Shown: positions 6,669 through 15,291 of the stretch, piece after piece
Layout: each line of letters opens with the position of its first letter
Numbering within the stretch: the stretch's first letter is position 1
NCBI GenBank assembly: GCA_031431235.1
Contig: JANPDA010000009.1
Coordinates: 1 to 18,079 of the forward strand
Source of the DNA: JANNSW01 sp031431235
Lineage (GTDB): Bacteria; Pseudomonadota; Alphaproteobacteria; Rhizobiales; Hyphomicrobiaceae
Reading direction: 5' to 3'
DNA length: 18,079 bases
The notes under the pieces: generated by a model
The model's database searches: none
What the model saw: the letters and a program-made list of their open reading frames with translations, nothing else
What the model was told of the DNA's origin: nothing
Made by a program: the position numbers and the translations under genes

Positions 6669-8078
6669 TCAGCCCGGTAGTGCCAGCTGGAACAGGCGGT
6701 TGCCGCGGCGGATGTCGAGGCGCCAGATCCGGCGCGGGTTGCCGAGCACCTTCTCGAGCTCATCCACGCTTTCGATCCGCGCGGAGTTGACACGCACGAT
6801 CACATCGCCCGGCTGCATGCCGAAGCCTTGTGCGATCGAGCCGGTTTCGACCGCCATGATGACGACACTGCCGACCAGATCCTCGCGCCCGAGCTCCTTG
6901 GCAAGCTCCTTGGGTACGGCGCCAACGCGGGTGCCGTCGAGCGGGTGGGGTCCCGAGATGGCGCGCTGCTCGGCCGCCTCGATGCCAGGCGCCTCGGTCA
7001 CCTCGAGCGTCGTCTCCTGCTCGACGCCGCCGCGGATATAGCGGACGGTTGCTTTCTTGCCGACGCCCATGGTGGTCAAACGATAGCCGAGCGCGCGGGG
7101 GTCCTCGATGGTATGGCCGTCGATGCCGATGATCACGTCCTTGGGCTCGAGCCCGGCCGCGGCCGCCGGTCCATTGGGGTAGACGGCGGCAACGAACGCA
7201 CCCTCCACGCGTTGCAGCCCCAGCGCATCGGTGATTTCGCGCGTCATCGGCTGCAGCCCGGCGCCCAGCCATGGGCGTTTGACCTTCTCGCCCGTGATCG
7301 CGGCGACGACGAAGGGTTTCACCAGGTTCGATGGGATCGCGAAACCGATGCCCAGCGACCCGCCCGAGCGCGAGTAGATCGCCGAGTTGATGCCGACCAG
7401 CCGCCCGTCCATGTCGATGAGCGCGCCACCCGAGTTGCCCGGATTGATCGCGGCGTCAGTCTGGATGAAATACTGGGAATCTGACTTGCCCACATGGGTG
7501 CGCGCCAGCCCGGAGACGATGCCGCTCGTCACTGTCTGACCGACGCCGAACGGATTGCCGATCGCGAGCACGATATCTCCGACCTCGAGCAAGTCCGAAT
7601 CAGCGATCTCGAGGGCGGGAAAGGTTTCCGAGGTGCCTTCGATTTTCAGGATGGCGATGTCGGTCTTCTCGTCGCGCAGCACGATTTTGGCATCGAGCTC
7701 CCGCTTGTCGGTGAGGACGATCCGGATCTCGGCCTCACCGCCGCCCTTGATCACATGGTTGTTGGTGACGATGAGACCATCGGAGGAGACGATCACGCCC
7801 GATCCGAGCGAGTTCTGCATCCGCTCGTTGCGCAAGCCGGGCTCCTCGCCGAAGAACTGGCGAAAGAAGGAATCTTCGAACGGCGAGCTGAAGCTGCGGA
7901 CCCGGCGCGTGACGTAAACGTTGACGACGGCGGGTGCCGCGCGCTTGACGAGTGGCGAGAACGAAAGCTGCAACTCGCTGCGCGATGCCGGGACTACGTC
8001 CTCGGCTCGTGGGCTCGTCCCCGGCACGACCATCAGCAGTGCCACCGCGATGGCGAGGCTAGCAACCAGATTCCCCAT
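6669..8078 (-). CDS. Do/DegP-like periplasmic serine endoprotease with two PDZ domains
   Basis: This 469-aa HtrA-family protein carries a signal peptide (hydrophobic residues about 4-20, probable cleavage after SPRA near 25). The trypsin-like protease domain shows the complete triad: H108 in IVTNNHVI, D140 in EKTDIAIL and S216 in INPGNSGGAL. Two PDZ domains follow, at about 270-360 (GLEPKDVIIGIDG) and 395-468 (GMQPGDVIVRVNS). HtrA proteins degrade or refold damaged envelope proteins in the periplasm. The ATG at 8078 starts right at the signal peptide. A GTG at 8123 would add 15 residues, but a possible -10 sequence (CATATA on the minus strand, 8133-8138) lies so close that the later start is more likely. 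The gene lies downstream of the Lrp gene on the same strand with a gap of about 136 bp. It converges with the acyltransferase gene, leaving 31 bp between stops. DegP versus DegQ assignment cannot be made from sequence alone. Confidence 0.93.
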   Translation of the reverse strand: MGNLVASLAIAVALLMVVPGTSPRAEDVVPASRSELQLSFSPLVKRAAPAVVNVYVTRRVRSFSSPFEDSFFRQFFGEEPGLRNERMQNSLGSGVIVSSDGLIVTNNHVIKGGGEAEIRIVLTDKRELDAKIVLRDEKTDIAILKIEGTSETFPALEIADSDLLEVGDIVLAIGNPFGVGQTVTSGIVSGLARTHVGKSDSQYFIQTDAAINPGNSGGALIDMDGRLVGINSAIYSRSGGSLGIGFAIPSNLVKPFVVAAITGEKVKRPWLGAGLQPMTREITDALGLQRVEGAFVAAVYPNGPAAAAGLEPKDVIIGIDGHTIEDPRALGYRLTTMGVGKKATVRYIRGGVEQETTLEVTEAPGIEAAEQRAISGPHPLDGTRVGAVPKELAKELGREDLVGSVVIMAVETGSIAQGFGMQPGDVIVRVNSARIESVDELEKVLGNPRRIWRLDIRRGNRLFQLALPG

Positions 8079-8214
8079 ATCCCGCAACCCGTTCCCGTTT
8101 GCTGTTGCCACCCCTCGAAGCACTCGACCCTCTATATGCGCCCAACGGGCAGATGTCGCCAGCCCGAAGCAACCTCGTGGCTCTGAGTCGCAAGGCGGCC
8201 AGCCTGCCGGTGCC

Positions 8215-8655
8215 TCACCGCCGCTCCAGCTTGGTCGAGAGGATCAGATGGGACTCGGTGTCGGTGACGCCGGGAATGGCGCCGACCCGGTCGAGCACTC
8301 GATCGAGGCCCGAGGGATCGGCAACCGCCACGAGCGCCATCACATCCGCTTTTCCCGACACCGAGTGCAACGCCTCGATCCCCGGCAAGCGCTTGAGAGC
8401 AGCCGTGACCTCGGCAGACCGCCTCGGCTCGATGGCGATGGCGACGAACGCCCTGATTCCGGGCGGGCGCGCGGCCGAGCCGAGGCGAACCTCGTAGCCA
8501 GCAATGATCCCTGCCTCCTCCATTCGCCGCAGCCGGTCCTGCACGGTCGTGCGCGAAACTCCGAGCTTGCGGGCAAGACTGGCAACCGGCTCACGCGCGT
8601 TGAGCCTGAGCAACCCCAGCAGCGCCTCGTCCTTCTCTGTGGTCGTATTGGGCAT
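8215..8655 (-). CDS. Lrp/AsnC family transcriptional regulator
   Basis: This 146-aa protein has the standard Lrp/AsnC size and layout. The N-terminal winged helix-turn-helix spans about residues 8-55 (VASLARKLGVSRTTVQDRL, then RRMEEAGIIAGYEV). A C-terminal RAM ligand-binding and oligomerisation domain spans about 65-142, with the SVSGKADVMALVAV segment at 98-111. Members are octameric or dimeric DNA-binding proteins that sense amino acids. It is divergent from the PLP decarboxylase gene with 140 bp between start codons, the usual arrangement for an Lrp-type regulator controlling an amino-acid catabolic gene in response to that enzyme's substrate. The ATG at 8655 matches the family N-terminus. 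Ligand and regulon are inferred from context only. Confidence 0.93.
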   Translation of the reverse strand: MPNTTTEKDEALLGLLRLNAREPVASLARKLGVSRTTVQDRLRRMEEAGIIAGYEVRLGSAARPPGIRAFVAIAIEPRRSAEVTAALKRLPGIEALHSVSGKADVMALVAVADPSGLDRVLDRVGAIPGVTDTESHLILSTKLERR

Positions 8656-8795
8656 TGTGCAGCTTCACCCGGCGATTCGACGAAACTGCCGGCACATTGC
8701 CACAGATCGCAGGATTTTACCTGGTCTCAATCGAGCCGATCTTAAGCTCGTTGGAATCGACCCTTTCGGGGTCCGACCGAGCGAGGCATCCGGCA
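8656..8795. promoter_or_regulatory. Divergent control region between lrp-like gene and decarboxylase
   Basis: This 140-bp gap must hold the promoters of both genes. It contains an AT-richer core (GGATTTTACC at about 8712-8721), a small inverted repeat CGAGC/GCTCG (8732-8736, 8746-8750) and GACCC-TTTCG-GGGTC in the decarboxylase leader (about 8759-8773). No confident -35/-10 pair is visible. Binding by the adjacent Lrp protein is inferred from arrangement only. Confidence 0.4.
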
Positions 8796-10031
8796 ATGAA
8801 GCATCTGGCACTGATCGAGCGTCAGGCTTTGGCACTCGATGCCGGCTTCGAGCGTGCAGTCATGCCACGCACGCGCACCTATGGCGATGCCCGCAGCGTC
8901 GTGCGCCAGCTCGATCCCGACAACCCGCTCTTCCTGTTTGCGGCTGGCGCGCTCTCTTCCCGCGTCCGCGCCTTTCTCGAGGGCTTCCCCGGCGAAACCG
9001 CCTATGCGGTCAAGGCGAATCCAGGCGCCCATGTGCTGCAAGGCATGGTTGCAGCCGGTATCAGGACTTTCGACGTCGCCTCGCTCGATGAGATCGAGCG
9101 CGTCAGGGCCGTGCTGCCTGGAGCGGTCATCCACTACCACAACCCCGTCAAATCACGCGCCGAGATCCGGACTGCCGCCATCGAGCATGGTGTGCGCCGC
9201 TTCGTTGCCGACTGCCCCGAGGAGATCGAGAAGATCGCGTCCTGCCTCGCCAACCATGTCGCTGCGGGGGAGATCGAGCTGGCCATCCGTTTCCGGTTGC
9301 CAGCCTCGGGCCGGGCCGTCCACGACTTCACCTCGAAATTCGGCGCGACTGCGGCAGAGACGAGCCAGCTGCTCGTCGACGTCGTCGCACGTGGGTATGT
9401 GCCGGTTCTGACCTTTCATCCCGGCTCGCAGTGCACCGAGCCTGCCGCTTGGCGTCGCCACATCATCGCCGCGAGCGAGATTGCGCGGACGGCCCGTGTC
9501 GAGCTGGCGCGGCTGAATGTCGGTGGGGGGTTTCCGGACCACTATGCGGGCCTCGAGGCACCCGACCTCGCGACCATTTTCAACGAGATCGCGGATGCGA
9601 CCCGGACGGCCTTCGGCGCCCGCCATGCCCCCCATCTCGAATGCGAGCCCGGCCGGGGCCTGGTCGCGTCCTCCTCCTCGCTGCTCGCCCGCGTGAAGCT
9701 GGTGAAGCAGGCCTCGGGCGAGGTCTATCTGAACGATGGCATCTATGGCGGGCTGCTGGAGTGGTCGCAGGCCCCGAGCTTGCGACCGGCGATCCAGGTG
9801 ATTCGCGCCGGGCGCAAGCTCGCAGGCACCACTTTCGCGGCGGTTCTCTATGGCCCGACCTGCGATCCACTCGACCGGCTGCCCGCAACGGTTGCACTGC
9901 CGAGAACGATCCGCGAGGGCGATCACATCGAGCTGGGGCCGTTGGGCGCCTATGGTGCGGCCACTTCGACCCGCTTCAACGGTTATGGCGCGGCCGCCGT
10001 CGTGCCGGTGCTGCGTGTGCTGGGAGCCTGA
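8796..10031 (+). CDS. Fold-type III PLP-dependent basic amino acid (ornithine/lysine) decarboxylase
   Basis: This 411-aa cytoplasmic enzyme belongs to the alanine-racemase-fold (group IV) decarboxylases, which turn ornithine, lysine, arginine or diaminopimelate into the amine. The PLP lysine is K73 in YAVKANP. Phosphate and ring contacts are HPGSQ (208-212), NVGGGFPDHY (241-250) and ECEPGRGLV (282-290). The active-site Cys-Asp pair is C356-D357 in YGPTCDPLDRL, supplied across the dimer interface. The length fits the short ornithine/lysine decarboxylase branch rather than biosynthetic arginine decarboxylase. The ATG at 8796 has GAGG at 8783-8786 and matches the family N-terminus; the frame is open back to 8655 but that extension overlaps the Lrp promoter. 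It is divergent from the Lrp/AsnC gene, its probable regulator. An agmatinase-family gene lies 4-5 kb away, so a polyamine theme recurs, but they are not one operon. Ornithine versus lysine preference is not decided. Confidence 0.9.
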   Translation: MKHLALIERQALALDAGFERAVMPRTRTYGDARSVVRQLDPDNPLFLFAAGALSSRVRAFLEGFPGETAYAVKANPGAHVLQGMVAAGIRTFDVASLDEIERVRAVLPGAVIHYHNPVKSRAEIRTAAIEHGVRRFVADCPEEIEKIASCLANHVAAGEIELAIRFRLPASGRAVHDFTSKFGATAAETSQLLVDVVARGYVPVLTFHPGSQCTEPAAWRRHIIAASEIARTARVELARLNVGGGFPDHYAGLEAPDLATIFNEIADATRTAFGARHAPHLECEPGRGLVASSSSLLARVKLVKQASGEVYLNDGIYGGLLEWSQAPSLRPAIQVIRAGRKLAGTTFAAVLYGPTCDPLDRLPATVALPRTIREGDHIELGPLGAYGAATSTRFNGYGAAAVVPVLRVLGA

Positions 10032-10234
10032 GGCGACACTCTGCGCCAGGGCAATCGGGTCAGACGGCATCTACCATCCGCCGCGACGGTCGGTCGGTGA
10101 AGCTCGAGCCAATCGCGTTGCGCCACACCGCAAGCTCGTTCAGGTCTCAACGCATTGCCTGCAACACGGTCGACCAGCCGTGTAGCCCCTGCAGTTGTTT
10201 GCGCAATCGTGCTGTTCCAAGCGCCGCTCCAGAC

Positions 10235-10250
10235 GTTGCAGTTCTGCAAC
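10235..10250. promoter_or_regulatory. Perfect 16-bp palindrome, candidate operator
   Basis: GTTGCAG-TT-CTGCAAC is a perfect dyad with 7-bp arms, about 150 bp before the aquaporin start and about 35 bp upstream of an AT-rich patch. The form suits a dimeric repressor or activator. I cannot assign it to a known regulator. Confidence 0.4.
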
Positions 10251-10320
10251 AGTGTCTCTCGCCCGACTCCCCTTATTCCCACTTTTGTATTATCAGTGTC
10301 ACTGTCGAGGGTTAGCGGTT

Positions 10321-10347
10321 CGAGTCGGACGCCATTCGTTCGACTCG
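10321..10347 (+). promoter_or_regulatory. Hairpin in the aquaporin 5' leader
   Basis: CGAGTCG (10321-10327) pairs with CGACTCG (10341-10347) across a 13-base loop, some 55 bp before the start codon. It could be an RNA leader hairpin or a spaced operator. It matches no riboswitch class that I recognise. Confidence 0.3.
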
Positions 10348-10401
10348 GGAATGTCTGCGTCCCGGATACCTTCGACCGAAGACAAAGGACAGGGGTCAGA
10401 C

Positions 10402-11091
10402 ATGAGACAGCTCGGAGCCGAATTCATCGGCACATTCGTACTCGTCGCGTCAGTACTCGGCGCAGCACTGTTCGGCACGGCTGCACCGGCAACGGCGCTG
10501 GGCGTGGCCATTTCGGTCGGTCTTGCCGTGATGTCGATGGCCTATGCCGTCGGTCACGTATCGGGCGGCCATTTCAATCCGGCCGTGACGATCGGACTGA
10601 TCGCCGGCGGGCGATTCGAAGCTGGCAAGGCGATCGGATACATCGCCGCCCAGGTCCTCGGCGGCATTGCGGCGGCGCTGGTATTCTTGTTCATCGCTGG
10701 GACCAAAGGCGTGCCGGGTGGCATCGATTTCATCTCGTTTGCCTCCAACGGTTTCGGCGAGCATTCGCCCGGACAGTTCACCATGATCGGCGCACTGATC
10801 ATGGAAATTGTCGTCACGGCGATCTTCCTCATCGTCATCATGGGCGCCACCTCGAAGGGAGCGCCGGCCGGGTTCGCACCGATCGCGATTGGTCTTGCCC
10901 TCGCCATGCTGCATCTGGTTTCGATCCCGGTGACGAACGCCTCGCTCAATCCGGCACGCAGCATTGCGACGGCCGTCGCCTCGATGACATCGGGCGGCTG
11001 GGCCATGAGTCAGATCTGGCTGTTCATCGTCGGACCGATCATCGGCGGCATCATCGGCGGGATGATCGGACGCTGGCTGCAGGACGAGTAG
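10402..11091 (+). CDS. aqpZ: AqpZ-type aquaporin with altered selectivity filter
   Basis: This 229-aa inner-membrane channel of the MIP family closely follows E. coli AqpZ. It has six membrane helices, two half-helices ending in NPA (59-61 in GGHFNPAVT, 183-185 in SLNPARS), and the FASNGFGEHSPG loop typical of AqpZ. AqpZ passes water, rarely glycerol. Counting from the NPA motifs, the aromatic/arginine filter here is V39, H171, A180, R186, where E. coli AqpZ has F43, H174, T183, R189. The aromatic side chain is therefore replaced by valine and the threonine by alanine, giving a wider pore mouth; water-only selectivity should not be assumed. The ATG at 10402 has AGGGG six bases upstream (10391-10395) and matches the family N-terminus. 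The gene is monocistronic: 370 bp of leader before it and a terminator after it. Confidence 0.93.
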   Translation: MRQLGAEFIGTFVLVASVLGAALFGTAAPATALGVAISVGLAVMSMAYAVGHVSGGHFNPAVTIGLIAGGRFEAGKAIGYIAAQVLGGIAAALVFLFIAGTKGVPGGIDFISFASNGFGEHSPGQFTMIGALIMEIVVTAIFLIVIMGATSKGAPAGFAPIAIGLALAMLHLVSIPVTNASLNPARSIATAVASMTSGGWAMSQIWLFIVGPIIGGIIGGMIGRWLQDE

Positions 11092-11114
11092 CCTTGGCAC
11101 CACGAGCATCTTGG

Positions 11115-11145
11115 ACCCGCGGTCGTCTGGCCGCGGGTTCTCTCC
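11115..11145 (+). terminator. Terminator of the aquaporin gene
   Basis: ACCCGCGG (11115-11122) and CCGCGGGT (11131-11138) form a perfect 8-bp GC-rich stem with an 8-base loop, 23 bp after the aqpZ stop. It is followed by the pyrimidine run TCTCTCC with few consecutive T residues, so it is a moderate intrinsic terminator. Confidence 0.65.
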
Positions 11146-11317
11146 CTGAAAGTGTTTGGCGTTGCAAGCATGGCATCGGGTGTGACATGGTTGCGCCGCA
11201 GGCCGATCACGAGCCGGGAATGTCGGGCCCAGACCGAATGGTCGACATCTCCCTGTTGATAAGTCCGTCGCGCAGCCCGGGTGTTGCGTAAATTGGACGC
11301 ATTGTTGGGTCGCCACT

Positions 11318-11453
11318 CGCTAGTGTTCCGTCCCATTCATCCGATTCCGACGAAGCTGGATCAATGAATGGAAAGACGGAACACAAACAAAGAGTTGGCT
11401 AGTGGGCTGGCCATTCATTCAGGGTACTGAATGAATGACCCGGAACACTAGCG
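11318..11453. repeat. MITE/REP-like palindromic element, TA-flanked
   Basis: The ends form an inverted repeat: 11318-11340 against 11431-11453, with the outer 13 bp perfect (CGCTAGTGTTCCG and its complement) and 20 of 23 matching overall. The interior holds two nested hairpins. In the first, GTGTTCCGTC-CCATTCAT (11323-11340) pairs with ATGAATGG-aaa-GACGGAACAC (11364-11384), leaving a 3-base bulge. In the second, GCTAGTG (11398-11404) plus CATTCATTCA (11412-11421) pair with TGAATGAATG (11428-11437) plus CACTAGC (11446-11452). The boundaries carry TA (11321-11322 and 11449-11450), as expected for insertion by an IS630/mariner-type transposase, which duplicates TA. No transposase is encoded. It may be a non-autonomous MITE or a paired REP (BIME-like) unit. 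It lies about 106 bp before the helicase gene and could influence its transcription. Confidence 0.75.
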
Positions 11454-11559
11454 TTCGGTTTTCGCGTGCGACCCTGCGGCGAAGCCTGCCTGATACACCG
11501 GCCGCGTCCCAAAGCTCATTGGTATCGGGGCGCGCCCAAGAAAGGTTGCTGATCAACTC

Positions 11560-13176
<1,617 letters not shown>

Positions 13177-13289
13177 GCTTGCCCCGGTGAGTCGCAGGCG
13201 CAACCGCGGTCCGCAGGCCCGGCGGTGGCGGAATAGCGACGTTCTTCCTACTGCATTGGCGTCAGGGATGCGGATTGCGGCATCCACAC

Positions 13290-14195
13290 CTATCCCCGAC
13301 GTGCTGTCGCCTTCACGACGGCCTCGCGATAGACGACGAACAGGCCGCTCGCTGCAATGATCAGGCCGCCGATGATCGTGGTCGCGGTCAAGGGCTCGCC
13401 CCAGATGAGAAAGCCCATGAGGGCCGCGTGGATGAAGACCGAGTACTCGAACGGCGCGAGCGTGGCAGCTTGCGCATAGCGAAACGCGACCGTCATCGAA
13501 TACTGCGCGATGCCCGAGAGCAACCCCAGCAGTGCCAGCAGCGCGAAGTCGGCGGGCGAAGGCGTTCGCCAGCCAAACAGCGCAACCCAGACGACTGCGA
13601 CGACCACTGACAGCAGGTGATAGTAGGCGACGATCGCGATCGAGGCTTCCGTCCGGCTGAGCTTTCGCAGCCAGATCGTCACGATCGCACTGGTGACCGC
13701 CGACGCAGCGGCCGCCACGGCCCCGAGCTGCAGGCCCGGCCCGACCGGTCGCATCAGGATCGCCACCCCGACGAGCCCCGTCACCACGGCGGCCCAGCGC
13801 CGCCAGCCGACCCTCTCCATCAGCAGCGGCCCCGACAGTGCAGCGACGAGCAGTGGTGCGGAGAAGAAAATCATGGTCGCATCCGCCAGCGGAATGACCG
13901 TCAGCGCATAGTAGAAAAGCCCCATCGAGGTGAGGCCGCAGACAGCGCGGATCAGGTGATCGCGCGGGCGTGCGGTCGTGAGCGCAGCCAGCCCGCCATT
14001 GGGCACCAGCATGAACGCGATCGGCACGAAGGCGAACAGGCTGCGAAAGAGGATGATCTCGCCGAGCGGGTAGTCGCCACCCAGCCACTTCACCAGCGCG
14101 CTCATGACCGCCATCAGGAAGAGGCTGCCCAGATAGAGCAGAGCGCCGCTGAGCGGGCGCTCCTCGTGGCCGATAGCGGGTGCCGTGGCCGTCAC
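13290..14195 (-). CDS. EamA/DMT-family transporter
   Basis: This 301-aa protein with about ten membrane helices in two EamA repeats belongs to the drug/metabolite transporter superfamily. Family features include RSLFAFVPIAFML near the N-terminus, GLFYYALTVIPLADATMIFF at about 90-110 and, in the second repeat, AFRYAQAATLAPFEYSVFI (about 235-253) and GFLIWGEPLTATTIIGG (about 258-274). Many relatives export amino acids or other small metabolites, but the substrate is not readable from sequence. The start is the GTG at 14195, which overlaps the TGA of the ureohydrolase gene (GTGA, 4-bp overlap); the frame upstream of it is antisense-like translation of the ureohydrolase. This coupling suggests the two proteins serve one pathway, for example handling of a guanidino compound or its product. 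Confidence 0.9.
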   Translation of the reverse strand: MTATAPAIGHEERPLSGALLYLGSLFLMAVMSALVKWLGGDYPLGEIILFRSLFAFVPIAFMLVPNGGLAALTTARPRDHLIRAVCGLTSMGLFYYALTVIPLADATMIFFSAPLLVAALSGPLLMERVGWRRWAAVVTGLVGVAILMRPVGPGLQLGAVAAAASAVTSAIVTIWLRKLSRTEASIAIVAYYHLLSVVVAVVWVALFGWRTPSPADFALLALLGLLSGIAQYSMTVAFRYAQAATLAPFEYSVFIHAALMGFLIWGEPLTATTIIGGLIIAASGLFVVYREAVVKATARRG

Positions 14196-15139
14196 GCCCG
14201 GGCGTCCTCGATGAAGCCCATGAAGATTGCGATCGTGAGCGCACCGAGATAGCTCGTGAGGCCGGTCGCGACATCGAGCGTCGGGTTGACCTCGACGAAA
14301 TCGAAGCCCGCCACCCGTGTCCGCCCCGCTATCGCAGCCAGGGTGTCGCGCAGCTCCTCGAAGCTGAACCCACCGGGCTCGGCCGAGACACAACCCGGCA
14401 CGAGCGCCATATCGTAGGCATCGACGTCGATGCTGACATAGCAGGCCTCGCCCTTGGGGATGTGCGCGAGCGCGGCCGCGATCCCGTCCTTGCGCAACTG
14501 CGGCATGGTGACGATCCGGCTACCGGCCTTGCGGGCGTCTCGAGAATTGCTGCGCTGGTCGCGCCAGCTCCTGATGCCGATCTGCGTGAGGCTTTTCACC
14601 TGGGGCAGCCCGTGCAGATGCCGGAACGCCTGGCCGTTCGTGTAGGTCATGCCATGGACGATGGGACCATAGTCGAGATGGGCATCGAGTTGCACCACAT
14701 GCACACCCGCCTCGAATGCGCGCAAGATCGGGAATGTGATCGTATGGTCGCCGCCGATCACGACCGGCATGGCACCACGGCCGATGATGGTGCCGACATC
14801 GCGGGTGAGGTTGGCCATGGTGAGATCGGCGCGGCTCGGCAGCACATCGACGTCGCCCGCATCTGCCAAGCGGCCTCGGGCGAGCAGATCCCCGAGATAG
14901 GATTTGTCGTTCTCGATGTCATAGAGGCCCGACGTTCCCAACCGCAGGGAATGCTCGCGGATGACACGTGGCGCAAAGCGCGAGCCGGGCGCGAAGGGCG
15001 AGCCTTCGTCGAACGGGACACCCAGGATCGCCATGTCGGCGTCGAGGCTCCCGAGGTCGGGGCAGTGGGGAGCGCGCATGAACGTCACGATCCCGGTGAA
15101 GGCCCGGTTGGCGCGGCTGGAAGGCATGATCTCGCCCAT
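14192..15139 (-). CDS. Agmatinase/ureohydrolase family protein
   Basis: This 315-aa cytoplasmic manganese enzyme of the arginase/agmatinase family hydrolyses a guanidino group to urea plus an amine. All six metal ligands are present: H132 in GGDHTITF, D152, H154 and D156 in LDAHLDY, and D238 and D240 in SIDVDAYD. The substrate-loop region GPIVHGMTYTNGQAFR (158-173) resembles agmatinases more than arginases. The usual DP after the second aspartate pair is DM here (AYDMALVPG), a departure that argues for caution on the substrate: agmatine, guanidinobutyrate or another guanidino acid. The start at 15139 has AAGGA about eleven bases upstream; ATG 15127 is an alternative. It is the first gene of a two-gene operon with the EamA transporter, overlapping it by 4 bp, and is divergent from the cyclase gene with 152 bp between starts. 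Confidence 0.9.
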   Translation of the reverse strand: MGEIMPSSRANRAFTGIVTFMRAPHCPDLGSLDADMAILGVPFDEGSPFAPGSRFAPRVIREHSLRLGTSGLYDIENDKSYLGDLLARGRLADAGDVDVLPSRADLTMANLTRDVGTIIGRGAMPVVIGGDHTITFPILRAFEAGVHVVQLDAHLDYGPIVHGMTYTNGQAFRHLHGLPQVKSLTQIGIRSWRDQRSNSRDARKAGSRIVTMPQLRKDGIAAALAHIPKGEACYVSIDVDAYDMALVPGCVSAEPGGFSFEELRDTLAAIAGRTRVAGFDFVEVNPTLDVATGLTSYLGALTIAIFMGFIEDARA

Positions 15140-15280
15140 GGGGTTGCTCGTCCTTGTCGCAATCCAATGCTTGCGATCCGACGATAGCGCGGTCCCGACA
15201 GCGCTGTCGCGCCGGAATTGCAACCCTCATCCGCGATGCCTTCCCGATGACAATCGTTTCCCGCTATCATGACGCCGGTC

Positions 15281-15286
15281 GAGGGG
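15281..15286 (+). promoter_or_regulatory. Shine-Dalgarno deciding the cyclase start
   Basis: GAGGGG lies five bases before ATG 15292. It supports that start over the open frame reaching back to 15154, whose translation does not look like protein and would run into the divergent control region. Confidence 0.7.
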
Positions 15287-15291
15287 CCGAC

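Larger units (their letters stand above)
10032..10401. other. Intergenic region upstream of the aquaporin gene
   Basis: This 370-bp stretch has no convincing gene: the short frames that cross it lack start signals and recognisable content. It holds two inverted repeats listed separately (10235-10250 and 10321-10347) and an AT-rich patch (TTTTGTATTATC, about 10283-10294) that could be a promoter core for the aquaporin. Its length and structure suggest a regulated, long 5' leader. Confidence 0.5.
11092..11559. other. Intergenic region holding a terminator and a palindromic element
   Basis: This 468-bp gap separates the aquaporin and helicase genes. It contains the aquaporin terminator (11115-11138), about 180 bp with no recognisable coding or structured content, the 136-bp inverted-repeat element (11318-11453), and then a leader of about 106 bp before the helicase start. 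A weak AAAGG (11541-11545) is the only ribosome-binding candidate for the helicase. Confidence 0.6.

Noticed and set aside
9983..10282. 99-codon minus-strand frame in the aquaporin upstream gap
   Set aside because: It has no ribosome site, overlaps the decarboxylase end antisense and has no recognisable fold or motif.
13266..13285. GGATGC/GCATCC hairpin between the helicase and EamA genes as a terminator
   Set aside because: The stem is only 6 bp and no T tract follows on either strand.
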